Below are positions 1 through 9,255 of a DNA stretch of 64,000 nt, one piece after another. Source of the stretch: Halioglobus sp. (GTDB lineage: Bacteria; Pseudomonadota; Gammaproteobacteria; Pseudomonadales; Halieaceae). A program made the position numbers and the translations under genes. Where the stretch lies: NCBI GenBank assembly GCA_020443425.1, contig JAGRIE010000002.1:124001-188000 (forward strand). The letters run 5' to 3'. How positions within the stretch are numbered: position 1 is the first letter of the stretch; every line of letters begins with the position of its first letter. The notes under the pieces were generated by a model. The model was not told the origin of the DNA and did no database searches. It saw only the letters and a list, made by a program, of their open reading frames with translations.

Positions 1-188
1 CAGTTGAAGAACTGCGTATCATTAAAACTGTAGGCGGCGACCTGGCGCGCAACCCGGCGCGACCATTTTGCGTGGCCGCGCAGGGAGGGGTGCTTGGCGC
101 GGGAGAGCCGGAGGCGGATATGGACCCTGTACAGCACGGTGCCAATGGCGCCAGCCGACAGCAGGTAGAGCAGCGTAGTCTGTAACAT
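1..188 (-). CDS. Class III aminotransferase-like protein, N-terminal fragment
   Basis: The first 62 codons of a minus-strand gene run off the left edge. The ATG lies at 186-188. The peptide starts MLQTTLLYLLSAGAIG, a short hydrophobic stretch, followed by a basic segment with the motif HPSLRGHAKWSRRVARQV and then FNDTQFFN. A similar lead-in (a Ser-Leu-x-Gly-His stretch, a basic helix, then a xxFF motif) precedes the catalytic domain in some class III aminotransferases annotated as glutamate-1-semialdehyde aminotransferase-like. This is recalled family similarity; the PLP domain lies outside the window, so the function is tentative. It is transcribed in the same direction as the PhoD-like gene, about 130 bp downstream of that gene's stop. 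Confidence 0.5.
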   Translation of the reverse strand, partial: MLQTTLLYLLSAGAIGTVLYRVHIRLRLSRAKHPSLRGHAKWSRRVARQVAAYSFNDTQFFN

Positions 189-320
189 AGTTTCCCTGGT
201 GCAAGTGCGGGTCACCGGGATGACCCGCACCTGTTGGTTTAAAGCAACTTACAGGGAAAGCATTTCAGTGGGGTGACGCTTTTGCGACAGTGTTGTTGCA
301 GATCGCGGCTGTCGTCGAGG

Positions 321-2228
321 TCAGCGCGGGTCCAGTACACCCGAGGGTGCGGGCTCTGCGACCCGTGCGCCCGCGGTCGCGGCGATGGGCATGCCGTGCA
401 GGCTGACATGGTCCAACTGGTCACGGTAGCGCGGCGGCGTCTGCGCGGGATCGTCGGCGGCAAATGCAATCATCTGGTTCCCCAGCACATCCGGGGAGCC
501 GGGCGTCAGTTTGTCCTGCCACCAGTACTCAAAAGTGGCCGATTCACTGGTGAGGTGGACGATACCGTAGCCGTGATCGACCCATTCGACAAACTGGCAG
601 GCCGGCGAGCTGTTGATGATGCCTTTCTCCGCGTTGCGGGATGCCGCTACCCGCTGTGCGGTGGTCGAATCGGGCAGATTGTTTGCGACGATTTCGTCGA
701 AGCCGCCACGGCCCATGGATGTGGGCGCAAACTCAACACCCACAGAGGCCGCCCTGGCGTTGTCCGTTACTGTATTGGCAGTGCTGCCGCGGTAATAGCC
801 GGCGGCAGCATTCTCTGCGGTGGAGCCGTTCTGCGTATTCGCCGTGACATCGCCGGATCGGTAGCCGGACAAGCCTTTTTCCACCAGGTCCGACCCCCAG
901 TTGCCATGCATGTCGCCGGAGACAACGATGTTATTGTGCAGCCGCTGCGCCGCGCTGTTATCGCCGCGCAGAAATTCGAAAAACTGCTGCCGCTCCTCCG
1001 GATAGTCTGCCCAGCGTGTCAGGTCACTGGTGATCCAGGTCTGGTTGACCAGCAGTCGCCAGCGCTTGCCCTGTTGCTGCGATGCCGCCATGCCCTCGGT
1101 CAGCCACTCGTACTGTTTTCTCGAAAACAGGCTGTCGCCGGACGCCAGGTGGGAACTATCGGAAACCACACCCGGCCGCTCCCTTGAGGGCAGGTAGAGT
1201 TGTGTGTCGACACAGAAAATATCTGCCATCGGGCCGTAGTCCAGTTTGCGATAGATCTGCAGGGGGTCAGCCGGCTCGGGGTAGCTGCCGTCCTCCACCA
1301 GCACAAATTCCCCGCTGCCATCAGCGCGTACCGGCCGCGTCGGCGTCCACTCGTAGAATGCGCGCACCGTATCGGCCAGCGTGGTGGTCTGCTGGCTGTC
1401 GTCGACGCTGCTGTCGTCCAGTTCGTTGCCGAAATTGACGGAGATGTCGTGATTGTCCCAGACTATGGCCCAGGGGTGTTGCTGGTGGGCGCGCAGGAGA
1501 TTGGGGTCTGATCGATACAGCGCATAGCGACGCCTGACCTCGTCGAGATTAAGCCAGTCCCGGTAATCCACATAGTTGATATCGTCGATGTCGCGCCGCG
1601 CCCGCACGGTCTCGTCCTCGTCGACAAACTCATAGATGTAATCACCGCAGTGCGCGACCAGATCAATATCGTTGCGGTCGGCGAGGTGGCCGTAGCCGCT
1701 CCAGTAGGAAGACCAGTAGCTCGAGCAGGAGACCACGGCGATGCGCACCGCACTGACGTCTACCTCGGGCGCGGTGCGTGTCCTGCCGACAATGGACGTG
1801 AGTCCGCCGAGGGCGCTGAACTGGTAGTAGTAGCTTGTCGCGGGTGACAGGCCGACGACATCGACCTTGATGGTCCAGTCATGTTCGGAGATGGCATCCT
1901 GCGTCCCCTGGGCCACCACGTTCCGCATCCCGGGATCGGTTGCCACCTGCCAGGTCACGGGCACTGCGTCTCCCGCGGCATCCTCTTCCGTCACCCGGGT
2001 CCAGATAATGACGCGGTCCTTCAGCGGGTCACCACTGGCGACACCGTGGGCAAAGGGCAGCTCAGTCACAATCGGGTAGTCGAAATTCTCCGAGGGCACC
2101 GGGCGCGGCGGCAGTGCGGCGGCCTGCTCCGGCGGCTGGCTGTCACTGCTGTCAGAGCAGTTGCTCAGGGCGGGGACGAGCGTGACCGCCCCGAGCCCCT
2201 TCAGGAAAGTGCGACGACTGGGTGGCAT
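321..2228 (-). CDS. PhoD-like alkaline phosphatase, Tat-exported
   Basis: This 635-residue protein belongs to the alkaline phosphatase D family, which hydrolyses phosphomonoesters or diesters outside the cytoplasm with metal ions. The N-terminus SRRTFLKG is a twin-arginine signal; LVPALSNC then ends in a cysteine at about residue 24, so it may also be lipidated. The PhoD N-terminal motif FAHGVASGDPLKDRVIIWTR is present, followed by metal-site motifs HCGDYIYE, IWDNHDIS and VVSGDMHGNW. The length suits the family. The ATG at 2226-2228 has a GGAG Shine-Dalgarno 8 nt upstream. It is divergent from the MscS-like gene. Which phosphate ester it uses cannot be told. A Pho-type regulatory site was not recognised upstream. 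Confidence 0.9.
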   Translation of the reverse strand: MPPSRRTFLKGLGAVTLVPALSNCSDSSDSQPPEQAAALPPRPVPSENFDYPIVTELPFAHGVASGDPLKDRVIIWTRVTEEDAAGDAVPVTWQVATDPGMRNVVAQGTQDAISEHDWTIKVDVVGLSPATSYYYQFSALGGLTSIVGRTRTAPEVDVSAVRIAVVSCSSYWSSYWSGYGHLADRNDIDLVAHCGDYIYEFVDEDETVRARRDIDDINYVDYRDWLNLDEVRRRYALYRSDPNLLRAHQQHPWAIVWDNHDISVNFGNELDDSSVDDSQQTTTLADTVRAFYEWTPTRPVRADGSGEFVLVEDGSYPEPADPLQIYRKLDYGPMADIFCVDTQLYLPSRERPGVVSDSSHLASGDSLFSRKQYEWLTEGMAASQQQGKRWRLLVNQTWITSDLTRWADYPEERQQFFEFLRGDNSAAQRLHNNIVVSGDMHGNWGSDLVEKGLSGYRSGDVTANTQNGSTAENAAAGYYRGSTANTVTDNARAASVGVEFAPTSMGRGGFDEIVANNLPDSTTAQRVAASRNAEKGIINSSPACQFVEWVDHGYGIVHLTSESATFEYWWQDKLTPGSPDVLGNQMIAFAADDPAQTPPRYRDQLDHVSLHGMPIAATAGARVAEPAPSGVLDPR

Positions 2229-2420
2229 TGTGAATCTCCTTTTCCGAAAGGATAGTGAATCCCTGTTACTGTTATGTGACTAATACCGGAAAGTCAATGC
2301 GCTGAATTGTTGCACAAGCGCAGATCATGGAACCCCGGCCGGCGGCGTTGACACAGTTTACATTGCCCCTGCTGGTCGTTGTCTACAATAGATAGAAGGT
2401 AAACGCACAGGGCCGGGCAA

Positions 2421-4661
2421 ATGACGAAACGATTACAGTATTTGGCGGTACTGGTGCTGGCCGGACTGGTGCTGGCCGGACCCACTGCGCTCGACGCGCG
2501 CGCGCAAAACCTGCTCACCGGTTCAGTGTCGGAGGAGGAGGCCCCGGAGGAGTTGCTGGAGGCCACAAGCCCGGCTGAGATCGAGCGCCGCACTGAAGCG
2601 CTGGCGCGCGAGCAGGCGGCGATTGCGCTCGAGGTGCAGCAACCCGGTGTGACGGTCTCCTCGCTGGAGGGCAAACACCTTGCGCGTTCACAGGAAAAGC
2701 TGGAGCAGATCGAGCGGCTGCTGGAATCGCAGTTGCGGCTGGCCCGTGTACTCGATGAGCCGCCGGAACCGCCGCGCGAAGCAGTGCTCGACGATGAGCC
2801 TTCGGTGTTCATGCTCAATGCGCTGTACGAACAAAAAGCAGCCGCTGAATCAGTCGTGGGGGAAAAGCGTCGGCACCTTGAGGCGGCCCGGGAGCAGTTG
2901 CAGAACCTGGAATCGCGCGCCAGGGATGCGAAGTCCAAGTTGGAGGAGTCTGCGGAGCAGGACAGGGCGCGCAATGAGCGCGCAGCGCGTTCAGCGGCAT
3001 TGGCCGTGCGTATACAGGCGGAGCAGGTAAACCTGCTCACGCTGGAGTTGCGCGCTGCCCAGGCCGAGGCCGCGCAGGGCAGTGATCTGGACAATCGCAT
3101 AGCGGCGGTGCGCGAAAGCCTCGCCAGCAACGATGTGGAAGCCGGCGCAGCAGTCCGCGCCCTGGCGCAGCGTGAGAGCGCTGTGCAGCGGGACAAAAGT
3201 CGGGCCGAGCGCCAGCTGGCAACAGCGGAGCTGCGCCTGGAGGTCGAGCGGAAGCGCTATGCCGCCGACCCGGAAGCCTCCGGCGAAGCACTGGCCGTGG
3301 TCGAGGCGTTGACCGCCTACCGCGATGCACTGGGCAAGCAGATCGCGCTGGATACATTTGAACTGGACAGGCTGGTATCGCTGCGCGACATCTGGCTCAA
3401 CTGGGAAGCGTTGCTGCGGGGGGACTACAGGCCAGAGGATCTGCCCGCCTGGCAGGAACTGGCCGAGCGTCAACTCGCCGACCTGAGGCAGACGGAGGCC
3501 CTGCGCCAGGCCCAGGTCTCGGATTTGCAGATTCGCCTTGAGGGGCTGGCATCCCGCATCAGCCAGCTGCCGCCGCAGTCCCAGGCGCGCGCTGCACTGC
3601 AGGAGGCGGAGGAGGCGCTGAATAAAGTGTATTCCGAGCTGCTCGCCGCGGACCTGATGCTGGCGGCAGACCGGCGCATGACAGTGCGCTTTGCAGACGA
3701 GATCAGTGCGGTCACCGGTGACCTCAGTGTGCTGGAGCATATCGCCCGCTTCCTGCAACAGGCCAAAAGCCTGTGGGATTTTGAAATCACCACTATCGAT
3801 GAAGCCCCGTTCACCGTGGGCTCGCTGACCATGGGCCTGTTCCTGTTTGCCGCGGGGCTGTGGGCGTCGCGTCTGGGTGCCTCCATGGTCGGGCGTGTGG
3901 CGGCACACCGGCTGAAGCTCGACCCGGGAGCTGTCCAGGCCATGCACACCTTTTCGTTCTACGCGCTGTTGATTGCCTTCACGCTGCTGGCGCTGCGTGC
4001 GGTGCATTTCCCTCTCACGGCGTTTACCTTTCTCGGCGGCGCGCTGGCGATCGGCGTCGGCTTTGGCAGCCAGAACGTCATGAACAATTTCATCAGCGGG
4101 CTGATCCTGATGCTGGAGCGACCGGTGCGCGCCCAGGATGTGGTCGAGGTGGACGGCAGCCACGGTGTGATCCAGAAAATCGGTCCCCGCAGTACTCATA
4201 TACGCTCTACCGACGGCCGCCATATCGTGGTGCCGAACAGCTTTTTCCTGGAGAGCAATGTTGTCAACTGGACCCTTTCCGATGACCTGATGCGAACCAA
4301 GGTGAGCGTGGGTGTCAGCTACGGCTCCCCGACCCGACTGGTCAAGCAACTGATCGAAGAGGTTATCGCCGCAGAACCGCTGGTGCTGAATCAACCGGCG
4401 CCGCGTGTCATCTTTGATGCCTTCGGTGACAATGCGCTCAACTTCGATGTCTATTTCTGGGTCGAGGCGCGTTCACCGATGGCGATGAATGAAGTGCAGA
4501 GTCGAATCCGCTTCGCCATCGATGATACGTTCAGGGAGCACAACCTGGTGATCGCCTATCCCCAGCGCGACGTCCACCTGGACTCCCTGTCACCGGTGGA
4601 GGTCAGGCTGGTGGGCGAGCGCGGGGGCCCGGCCACCGGGAAAGCCGACGACTCTGCCTGA
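2421..4661 (+). CDS. MscS-family mechanosensitive channel with long periplasmic coiled-coil domain
   Basis: This 746-residue protein combines a signal peptide (residues about 1-29), a long Glu/Gln/Arg-rich coiled-coil periplasmic region (about 45-450) and a C-terminal MscS channel core. The last three membrane segments lie near residues 464-488, 508-528 and 530-563. The pore helix motif FLGGALAIGVGFGSQNVMNN and the following SGLILMLERPVRAQDVVEV beta-domain motif are diagnostic. The architecture resembles MscK/MscM-type large channels, which open on osmotic downshock, but it is shorter than the roughly 1100-residue E. coli proteins and has fewer membrane segments. It appears monocistronic between two divergent or convergent neighbours. 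Confidence 0.9.
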   Translation: MTKRLQYLAVLVLAGLVLAGPTALDARAQNLLTGSVSEEEAPEELLEATSPAEIERRTEALAREQAAIALEVQQPGVTVSSLEGKHLARSQEKLEQIERLLESQLRLARVLDEPPEPPREAVLDDEPSVFMLNALYEQKAAAESVVGEKRRHLEAAREQLQNLESRARDAKSKLEESAEQDRARNERAARSAALAVRIQAEQVNLLTLELRAAQAEAAQGSDLDNRIAAVRESLASNDVEAGAAVRALAQRESAVQRDKSRAERQLATAELRLEVERKRYAADPEASGEALAVVEALTAYRDALGKQIALDTFELDRLVSLRDIWLNWEALLRGDYRPEDLPAWQELAERQLADLRQTEALRQAQVSDLQIRLEGLASRISQLPPQSQARAALQEAEEALNKVYSELLAADLMLAADRRMTVRFADEISAVTGDLSVLEHIARFLQQAKSLWDFEITTIDEAPFTVGSLTMGLFLFAAGLWASRLGASMVGRVAAHRLKLDPGAVQAMHTFSFYALLIAFTLLALRAVHFPLTAFTFLGGALAIGVGFGSQNVMNNFISGLILMLERPVRAQDVVEVDGSHGVIQKIGPRSTHIRSTDGRHIVVPNSFFLESNVVNWTLSDDLMRTKVSVGVSYGSPTRLVKQLIEEVIAAEPLVLNQPAPRVIFDAFGDNALNFDVYFWVEARSPMAMNEVQSRIRFAIDDTFREHNLVIAYPQRDVHLDSLSPVEVRLVGERGGPATGKADDSA

Positions 4662-4697
4662 TCTCCCCTGGCGGGGATGGCGTGTCGGCGCGGCTGA

Positions 4698-5681
4698 TTA
4701 CATCCCCATAATGATCGAGGGGTCGATATAACTGTCGACATCAGCCGGGGTCTCATACACTTCATACTTCACGTTGAAAGCGTCTGACACCTCGCTGGAA
4801 CCGTACACCGACTCCAGGCCTTGCGCTTTCGACATCGCGGTTTTGGCTTCGTCGAGAGTCAGGATTTTGGTGCCTTCAAGGAATGGGGCGTACTGTTCGG
4901 GCGGCAGGCCTACGCGCGCCGCCATAATGCTGATCGCCTCCGGTTGTGTCTCGGGGTCATAGAGGAAATCGACGACGCGATACCAGACTTTGACGACTTT
5001 CTCCCAGTCCGGTTTGCGCGTGGCCCAGGACGCCGGTGACACCACATACATATCATAGATCAGGCCGGGCGCGTCCTTCGAGGTGGCGATGGCTTTTGAA
5101 CCCGGAACCAGGGTCAGTGCCTGCCCGGAACTGGGTTGCCAGGCGACAATGGCGTCGACATCACCGGATGCCAGCACCTGCGGTGTCTCGTTGGTCGGCA
5201 CATTCACCAGTTCGACATCCGCCTCACTCAAACCCTCGCGCTCCAGTGCCTCCAGCAACAGCAGGTGGCTGACGAAACCCACTTCCACACCGATTTTCTT
5301 GCCTTTCAGGTCCTTCACCGACTCGATACCCTGGCTGGCGATGATCATGTCGTTGCCATTGCTGTAATCAGTCACCATAAACATGATGCTCTGCGCACCG
5401 CTTGCGCCCACGACCAGCGTGTCACCGTTGGTCATCCCCACGGCATCCAGCTTGCCCGCTGCAAACGCATCCATCGACGCAACGTAGTCAAACCACTCAA
5501 ACTCGACATCGACGCCTTCCTCGGCAAACCAGTCCTTCTCGATGGCGATCTCCCACGCCACCCAGCCGGGCCAGTCGGAGTAGCCGATCTTCAGGGGCTC
5601 AGCGGTGTGGCCGGTCACTGCGACCAGGCCCAGTGCCAGCGCGCACAGGGTGTTTCTGAGAATACGATGGAATTGGATCAT
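4698..5681 (-). CDS. ABC transporter substrate-binding protein, NMT1/SsuA-like
   Basis: This 327-residue periplasmic binding protein of the nitrate/sulfonate/taurine/thiamine-precursor class has a signal peptide ending near THTA-EP. The mature start [18 protein letters not shown] and the motif [19 protein letters not shown] are typical of the family. I chose the ATG at 5679-5681 because an AGAGGTG Shine-Dalgarno lies 5 nt before it; a GTG 15 nt further upstream would swallow that site. No permease or ATPase gene is adjacent, which is unusual because such transporters are normally encoded together. The ligand is unknown. The gene is convergent with the MscS-like gene, with only about 36 bp between them. 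Confidence 0.85.
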   Translation of the reverse strand: MIQFHRILRNTLCALALGLVAVTGHTAEPLKIGYSDWPGWVAWEIAIEKDWFAEEGVDVEFEWFDYVASMDAFAAGKLDAVGMTNGDTLVVGASGAQSIMFMVTDYSNGNDMIIASQGIESVKDLKGKKIGVEVGFVSHLLLLEALEREGLSEADVELVNVPTNETPQVLASGDVDAIVAWQPSSGQALTLVPGSKAIATSKDAPGLIYDMYVVSPASWATRKPDWEKVVKVWYRVVDFLYDPETQPEAISIMAARVGLPPEQYAPFLEGTKILTLDEAKTAMSKAQGLESVYGSSEVSDAFNVKYEVYETPADVDSYIDPSIIMGM

Positions 5682-6031
5682 GGATTCACCTCTCACAAGT
5701 GTTGTCGGGGTTCCGGGTCCTCTGGCTGGGCGTCTGAGGGGCGAATGCGCGCGAGCCTCGGTGCGGAACTGCTTGCCTACGTTTCAGTGTTTCGGGTTCC
5801 TGCATCATGCTTCAATATTCGTGCCAGTTTCGACGCGACTTGAGGCCAGTGATCTGGCGCAATGCGCGCGGTTTGCTGTCGAGCGCAAGGTTTTTGCGCA
5901 CCAGAATGGGTCTTTCCTCTCCGCAATGGTGCAATCGCGAGGCATTCCAGTATCATCCCGTTTCCAGGTCTGGAGTATGCGTTTGTCCGTTTCCCGCCCC
6001 TGTTTTTCCGCCCTTTGACGACGATCTGCCA
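5682..6031. other. Divergent intergenic region, no gene seen
   Basis: About 350 bp separate the divergent substrate-binding-protein and EamA genes. Open frames here are short, lack Shine-Dalgarno sites and look like chance frames in GC-rich DNA; one of them runs in frame into the EamA gene without resembling a transporter. The region should hold both promoters, but I could not pick a convincing -35/-10 pair. Confidence 0.5.
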
Positions 6032-6904
6032 ATGAATACCCGATTTGCTGTTTTGGTGTTGTTCCTGAGCTCTGCCGGCTGGGGCCTGACCTGGATGCCG
6101 ATAAAGGCGCTGGGCAACCTGGGGCTGGACGGTATGCATCTGGTCTTTATCGCCTTCGTTTCAGGTGCGCTGCTGACCCTGCCGTGGCTTGTCGCGCAGC
6201 GCAGGCTGTGGCGGGGAAAAGTGGCGCTGATGGTGATGATCGCCGCTACCGGTGGGTTTGCCAATGCAGCTTTCCAGAGCGCGATCTACCATGGTGATGT
6301 CATCAGGGTGATGATTCTTTTCTACCTGTTGCCGGTATGGAGTGTCATCGGCGGCCGGCTGTTCCTGCATGAGAGAGTCGATGCCATCCGCGTGTTCGCG
6401 GTGCTGCTGAGCCTGTCGGGTGCATTCGTCATTCTCGATGTCGCGCACACTGCCTGGGCCGGGATCACCGCCATCGATCTGCTGGCGATCGGCTCAGGTA
6501 TGGGGCTGGCCGCCACCAATATCCTGTTCCGGTTTACCCGTGAGATACCGGTCATGAGCAAGGTGTCGGCGATGTTCATCGGTTGTTCGGTGTTGATCGG
6601 CCTGTCCATGGGCGTGTTCACCGCGAGTGGCGCGCTGCCCGGCGGGACTGCGATTTTGGGGGCGGTGGCGTACGGGGCCCTGTGGTTGACCCTGATCACC
6701 ACCGGGACACAGTGGGGGGTGACGCAGATGGATGCCGGTCGTTCCGCGGTGATCATTGTTGTCGAACTGGTGGTGGCGGTTGCGTCGACCGCATTGATAC
6801 TGACGGGCGGCCTGACCGCGTTTGAACTGTGCGGTGGCCTGATGGTGCTGGGGGCGGCACTGCTGGAGGGCGCCAGGGAGAACCTGCGGCCGCAGGTGCA
6901 CTGA
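6032..6904 (+). CDS. EamA/DMT-family inner-membrane transporter
   Basis: This 290-residue protein has about ten hydrophobic segments and the repeated EamA domain of the drug/metabolite transporter superfamily. The start motif NTRFAVLVLFLSSAGWGLTW followed by LPVWSVIGGRLFLHERVDAI (end of the first EamA repeat) supports the family. The reading frame extends upstream to 5807, but the added residues are Arg/Cys/Pro-rich and not membrane-like, so the ATG at 6032 is preferred even though no strong Shine-Dalgarno is visible. The substrate is unknown. A YoaK-like gene follows after 70 bp on the same strand and may be co-transcribed. Confidence 0.85.
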   Translation: MNTRFAVLVLFLSSAGWGLTWMPIKALGNLGLDGMHLVFIAFVSGALLTLPWLVAQRRLWRGKVALMVMIAATGGFANAAFQSAIYHGDVIRVMILFYLLPVWSVIGGRLFLHERVDAIRVFAVLLSLSGAFVILDVAHTAWAGITAIDLLAIGSGMGLAATNILFRFTREIPVMSKVSAMFIGCSVLIGLSMGVFTASGALPGGTAILGAVAYGALWLTLITTGTQWGVTQMDAGRSAVIIVVELVVAVASTALILTGGLTAFELCGGLMVLGAALLEGARENLRPQVH

Positions 6905-6974
6905 GTGCTGCGAGTTGACGCATCCGGCACTGCACTGAATACTGCGCGGATAATCATTCGCAGGCCACGCAGAC

Positions 6975-7706
6975 ATGCCTTCCGATAGACCCGCATCGCC
7001 GCCAGCACCGGATGCCGCGCGCCGCTTACGGCTGCCGCCGTTCCTGACGCATATCCGCAGCCTTTACATGATCTCCGGTGTGTGTGGACTGGTCGATGCC
7101 GTGTGTTTCCTGTCACTCGGGGAGGTCTTTGCCGAGATGATGACGGGGAACCTGCTGCTGATCGCGTTTTATGCCGGCACCGGCCACCCTCCGGAAGCCT
7201 ATGCGGCGAATGCCATGGCTGTGGCGGCCTTTGTGTTCGGTGCGGTGATCGCCGGCCGGATCGTGCGCGGCCGCCTCGGGCACACACGGCTCGGCTTTTT
7301 CATCGAGTGGGGTTTTCTCAACCTCGCGGTCGTATTCAGCCTGATGTTGCCGCTGGAGGCATCAGAACTGGCCAGGTTTACGCTGATCTGCACCCTGGCG
7401 TTTGCCATGGGGATGCAGAATGCACTGATCCGCAGGCACGGTGTGCCGGACCTGGCCACCAATGTCATGACGCTCACACTGACGGCCCTGGTCGCCGATT
7501 CGACACTGGCCGGTGGCGAAAATGAGCGCTGGCGGCGGCGTTCCGCCTCGATAGCGGTGTTTGTTGCGGGCGCGCTACTGGGCGCACTGCTGACCACGCG
7601 CGTCGCGCCCTGGGCGCCGCTGTTGGCGGCGCTGGCGCTGTTCACACTGGCGTTGCCCGGCCTGACAAGGCATGTGCCGGCGCCGCCGGCTGCATCCCCT
7701 GCCTGA
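6975..7706 (+). CDS. YoaK/DUF1275-family membrane protein
   Basis: This 243-residue polytopic membrane protein has about six hydrophobic segments. The motif CGLVDAVCFLSLGEVFAEMM followed by TGNLLLIAF is the DUF1275 (YoaK) signature, and AMGMQNALIRRHGVPDLATN is the usual second motif (GxQNA...T). The family's biochemical role is not settled; transport has been suggested. The first 24 residues are Pro/Ala/Arg-rich and cytoplasmic in character. No good Shine-Dalgarno precedes the ATG at 6975, so the true start could be slightly downstream. Confidence 0.85.
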   Translation: MPSDRPASPPAPDAARRLRLPPFLTHIRSLYMISGVCGLVDAVCFLSLGEVFAEMMTGNLLLIAFYAGTGHPPEAYAANAMAVAAFVFGAVIAGRIVRGRLGHTRLGFFIEWGFLNLAVVFSLMLPLEASELARFTLICTLAFAMGMQNALIRRHGVPDLATNVMTLTLTALVADSTLAGGENERWRRRSASIAVFVAGALLGALLTTRVAPWAPLLAALALFTLALPGLTRHVPAPPAASPA

Positions 7707-7879
7707 GCCCGCGCCACCGGAGTCGCGGCCTGCCTGCCAGTCTTGCTCCGGTGGTGTCGCCCGCGTGCAAAATGCGTGTAGATGGTTCCGAACCGACGGG
7801 CTGGGGGGTAGTATGGTCACCTGTTGCGAGGACAGATCGACACGCCAGTAGTCCTGCACAATATAAAAAGAGGACGGCA

Positions 7880-9229
7880 ATGACCGATACCACGCTGCGC
7901 TGCGGCACTACCGAACCACTGCAAGCCATTGACGCGGGATTTTTCGAGACCCTGCGCCTCGTCCGCAAGAGCTACAGTTTTCCACTGGAGCACGCGCAGG
8001 AGCTGCGCGCGCGCTACGGCAACGCGGTGATGCAGAAACTCGCGGGCAGGACGGTGGTGCACCTGTTCGGCGCCGATGCGCACCGTCTCGCGCTGGTCAA
8101 CGCAGGGCAGGTGTTTTCCAACAAGCAGGCGTGGGACCTGATCATTGGTCGGATTTTTCCCAACGGCCTGATGCTGCGCGATGGTGATGACCACCGGTAT
8201 CACAGGCGGCTGATGCAGGCCGGCTTCAAGAGCGCCGCTATGCAGAGCTACCTGCTGTCGATGGAACCGCAGGTGCAGCGCGCGGTGGCGGATTGGCCGG
8301 TCGTGCCCGGGCGGCCGTTGCTGGTATTTCCCATGTTCAAGCAAATGACGCTGGACCTTGCGGCGACCATTTTCCTCGGTATGGATCTCGGCGATGAGGC
8401 CTCGCGCTTGAACCGCGCGTTCGAAACCACCGTGGCCGCCTCGATGCCGAAGATTCCGCTGGCGATACCCGGCACCCTGCTGTGGCGGGGGATTCGCGCG
8501 CGCGAGTACATGTGTCGCTACTTCAAGGGGCAGTTGCAGGCCAAACGCGAGAGCCCCGGCAGCGACATGTTTTCCCTGCTGTGCAATGCCACCGATGAAG
8601 GCGGCAAACAGTACACCGACCAGGAAGTGATCGACCATATGAATTTCCTCATGATGGCGGCACACGACACCACTACCAGCACCCTGACCAGTATGACTTA
8701 CGCGCTGGCGCGCTATCCGCAGTGGCAGCAGACGCTCTATGATGAGGTACAGGGGCTGGGCGTAGAGCATTTGCGCTATGAGGATCTCGAGCGCATGCCA
8801 CAGACGGAATGGCTGATGAAAGAGGCACTGCGCCTCTACCCGCCGCTGTCGACGCTGCCCAAATACAGTTTGGCGCCCTTCGAGTTTGAGGGCGTCACAG
8901 TGCCGGCGGGCGCATTCGTGATCACCTACCCTATCCACACGCACTACATGCCGGAGTACTGGACGGAACCGACCCGCTTCGACCCCGAGCGATTCAGTGA
9001 CGAGCGCGCTGAGCACAAGCGGCACCCCTACTGCTGGGTGCCGTTCAGTGGAGGGGCGCACATGTGTATAGGCCTGCATTTTGCCATCATGCAGATTAAG
9101 CTGGTGATGTTTGAAATGCTGCGTCGTTACACCTGGTCGCTGCCCGCGGGCTATGAGATGCCGGTGCAGCAGTCACCGATTTCCAAGCCGCGCGATGGCC
9201 TGCCGGTATATTTTGCAGCGCGGACCTGA
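7880..9229 (+). CDS. Cytochrome P450 monooxygenase
   Basis: This 449-residue cytosolic P450 has every signature: the I-helix oxygen-binding motif AHDTTTS, the K-helix ExxR motif in KEALRLYPP, and the haem-binding loop FSGGAHMCIG with the cysteine ligand at residue 396. It lacks a membrane anchor and should need a separate ferredoxin and reductase; none is encoded nearby. The ATG at 7880 is preceded by AGAGGA at about 7 nt. A frame extension upstream to 7751 has no P450 character. It is followed after 26 bp by an HSL-type esterase and then by two secreted hydrolase-like genes, so a lipid, sterol or fatty ester substrate is plausible but not shown. The subfamily cannot be named from sequence alone. 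Confidence 0.92.
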   Translation: MTDTTLRCGTTEPLQAIDAGFFETLRLVRKSYSFPLEHAQELRARYGNAVMQKLAGRTVVHLFGADAHRLALVNAGQVFSNKQAWDLIIGRIFPNGLMLRDGDDHRYHRRLMQAGFKSAAMQSYLLSMEPQVQRAVADWPVVPGRPLLVFPMFKQMTLDLAATIFLGMDLGDEASRLNRAFETTVAASMPKIPLAIPGTLLWRGIRAREYMCRYFKGQLQAKRESPGSDMFSLLCNATDEGGKQYTDQEVIDHMNFLMMAAHDTTTSTLTSMTYALARYPQWQQTLYDEVQGLGVEHLRYEDLERMPQTEWLMKEALRLYPPLSTLPKYSLAPFEFEGVTVPAGAFVITYPIHTHYMPEYWTEPTRFDPERFSDERAEHKRHPYCWVPFSGGAHMCIGLHFAIMQIKLVMFEMLRRYTWSLPAGYEMPVQQSPISKPRDGLPVYFAART

Positions 9230-9255
9230 CTTTTAACCCACCACAGGATGACACA

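Noticed and set aside
273..1187. 304-residue plus-strand open frame
   Set aside because: Antisense to the PhoD-like gene; Arg/Cys/Gly-rich with no domain.
2991..4394. 467-residue minus-strand open frame
   Set aside because: Antisense shadow of the MscS-like gene; His/Gln-rich shadow composition.
7862..7867. TATAAA as -10 of the P450 gene
   Set aside because: It would put the RNA start inside or after the Shine-Dalgarno site.
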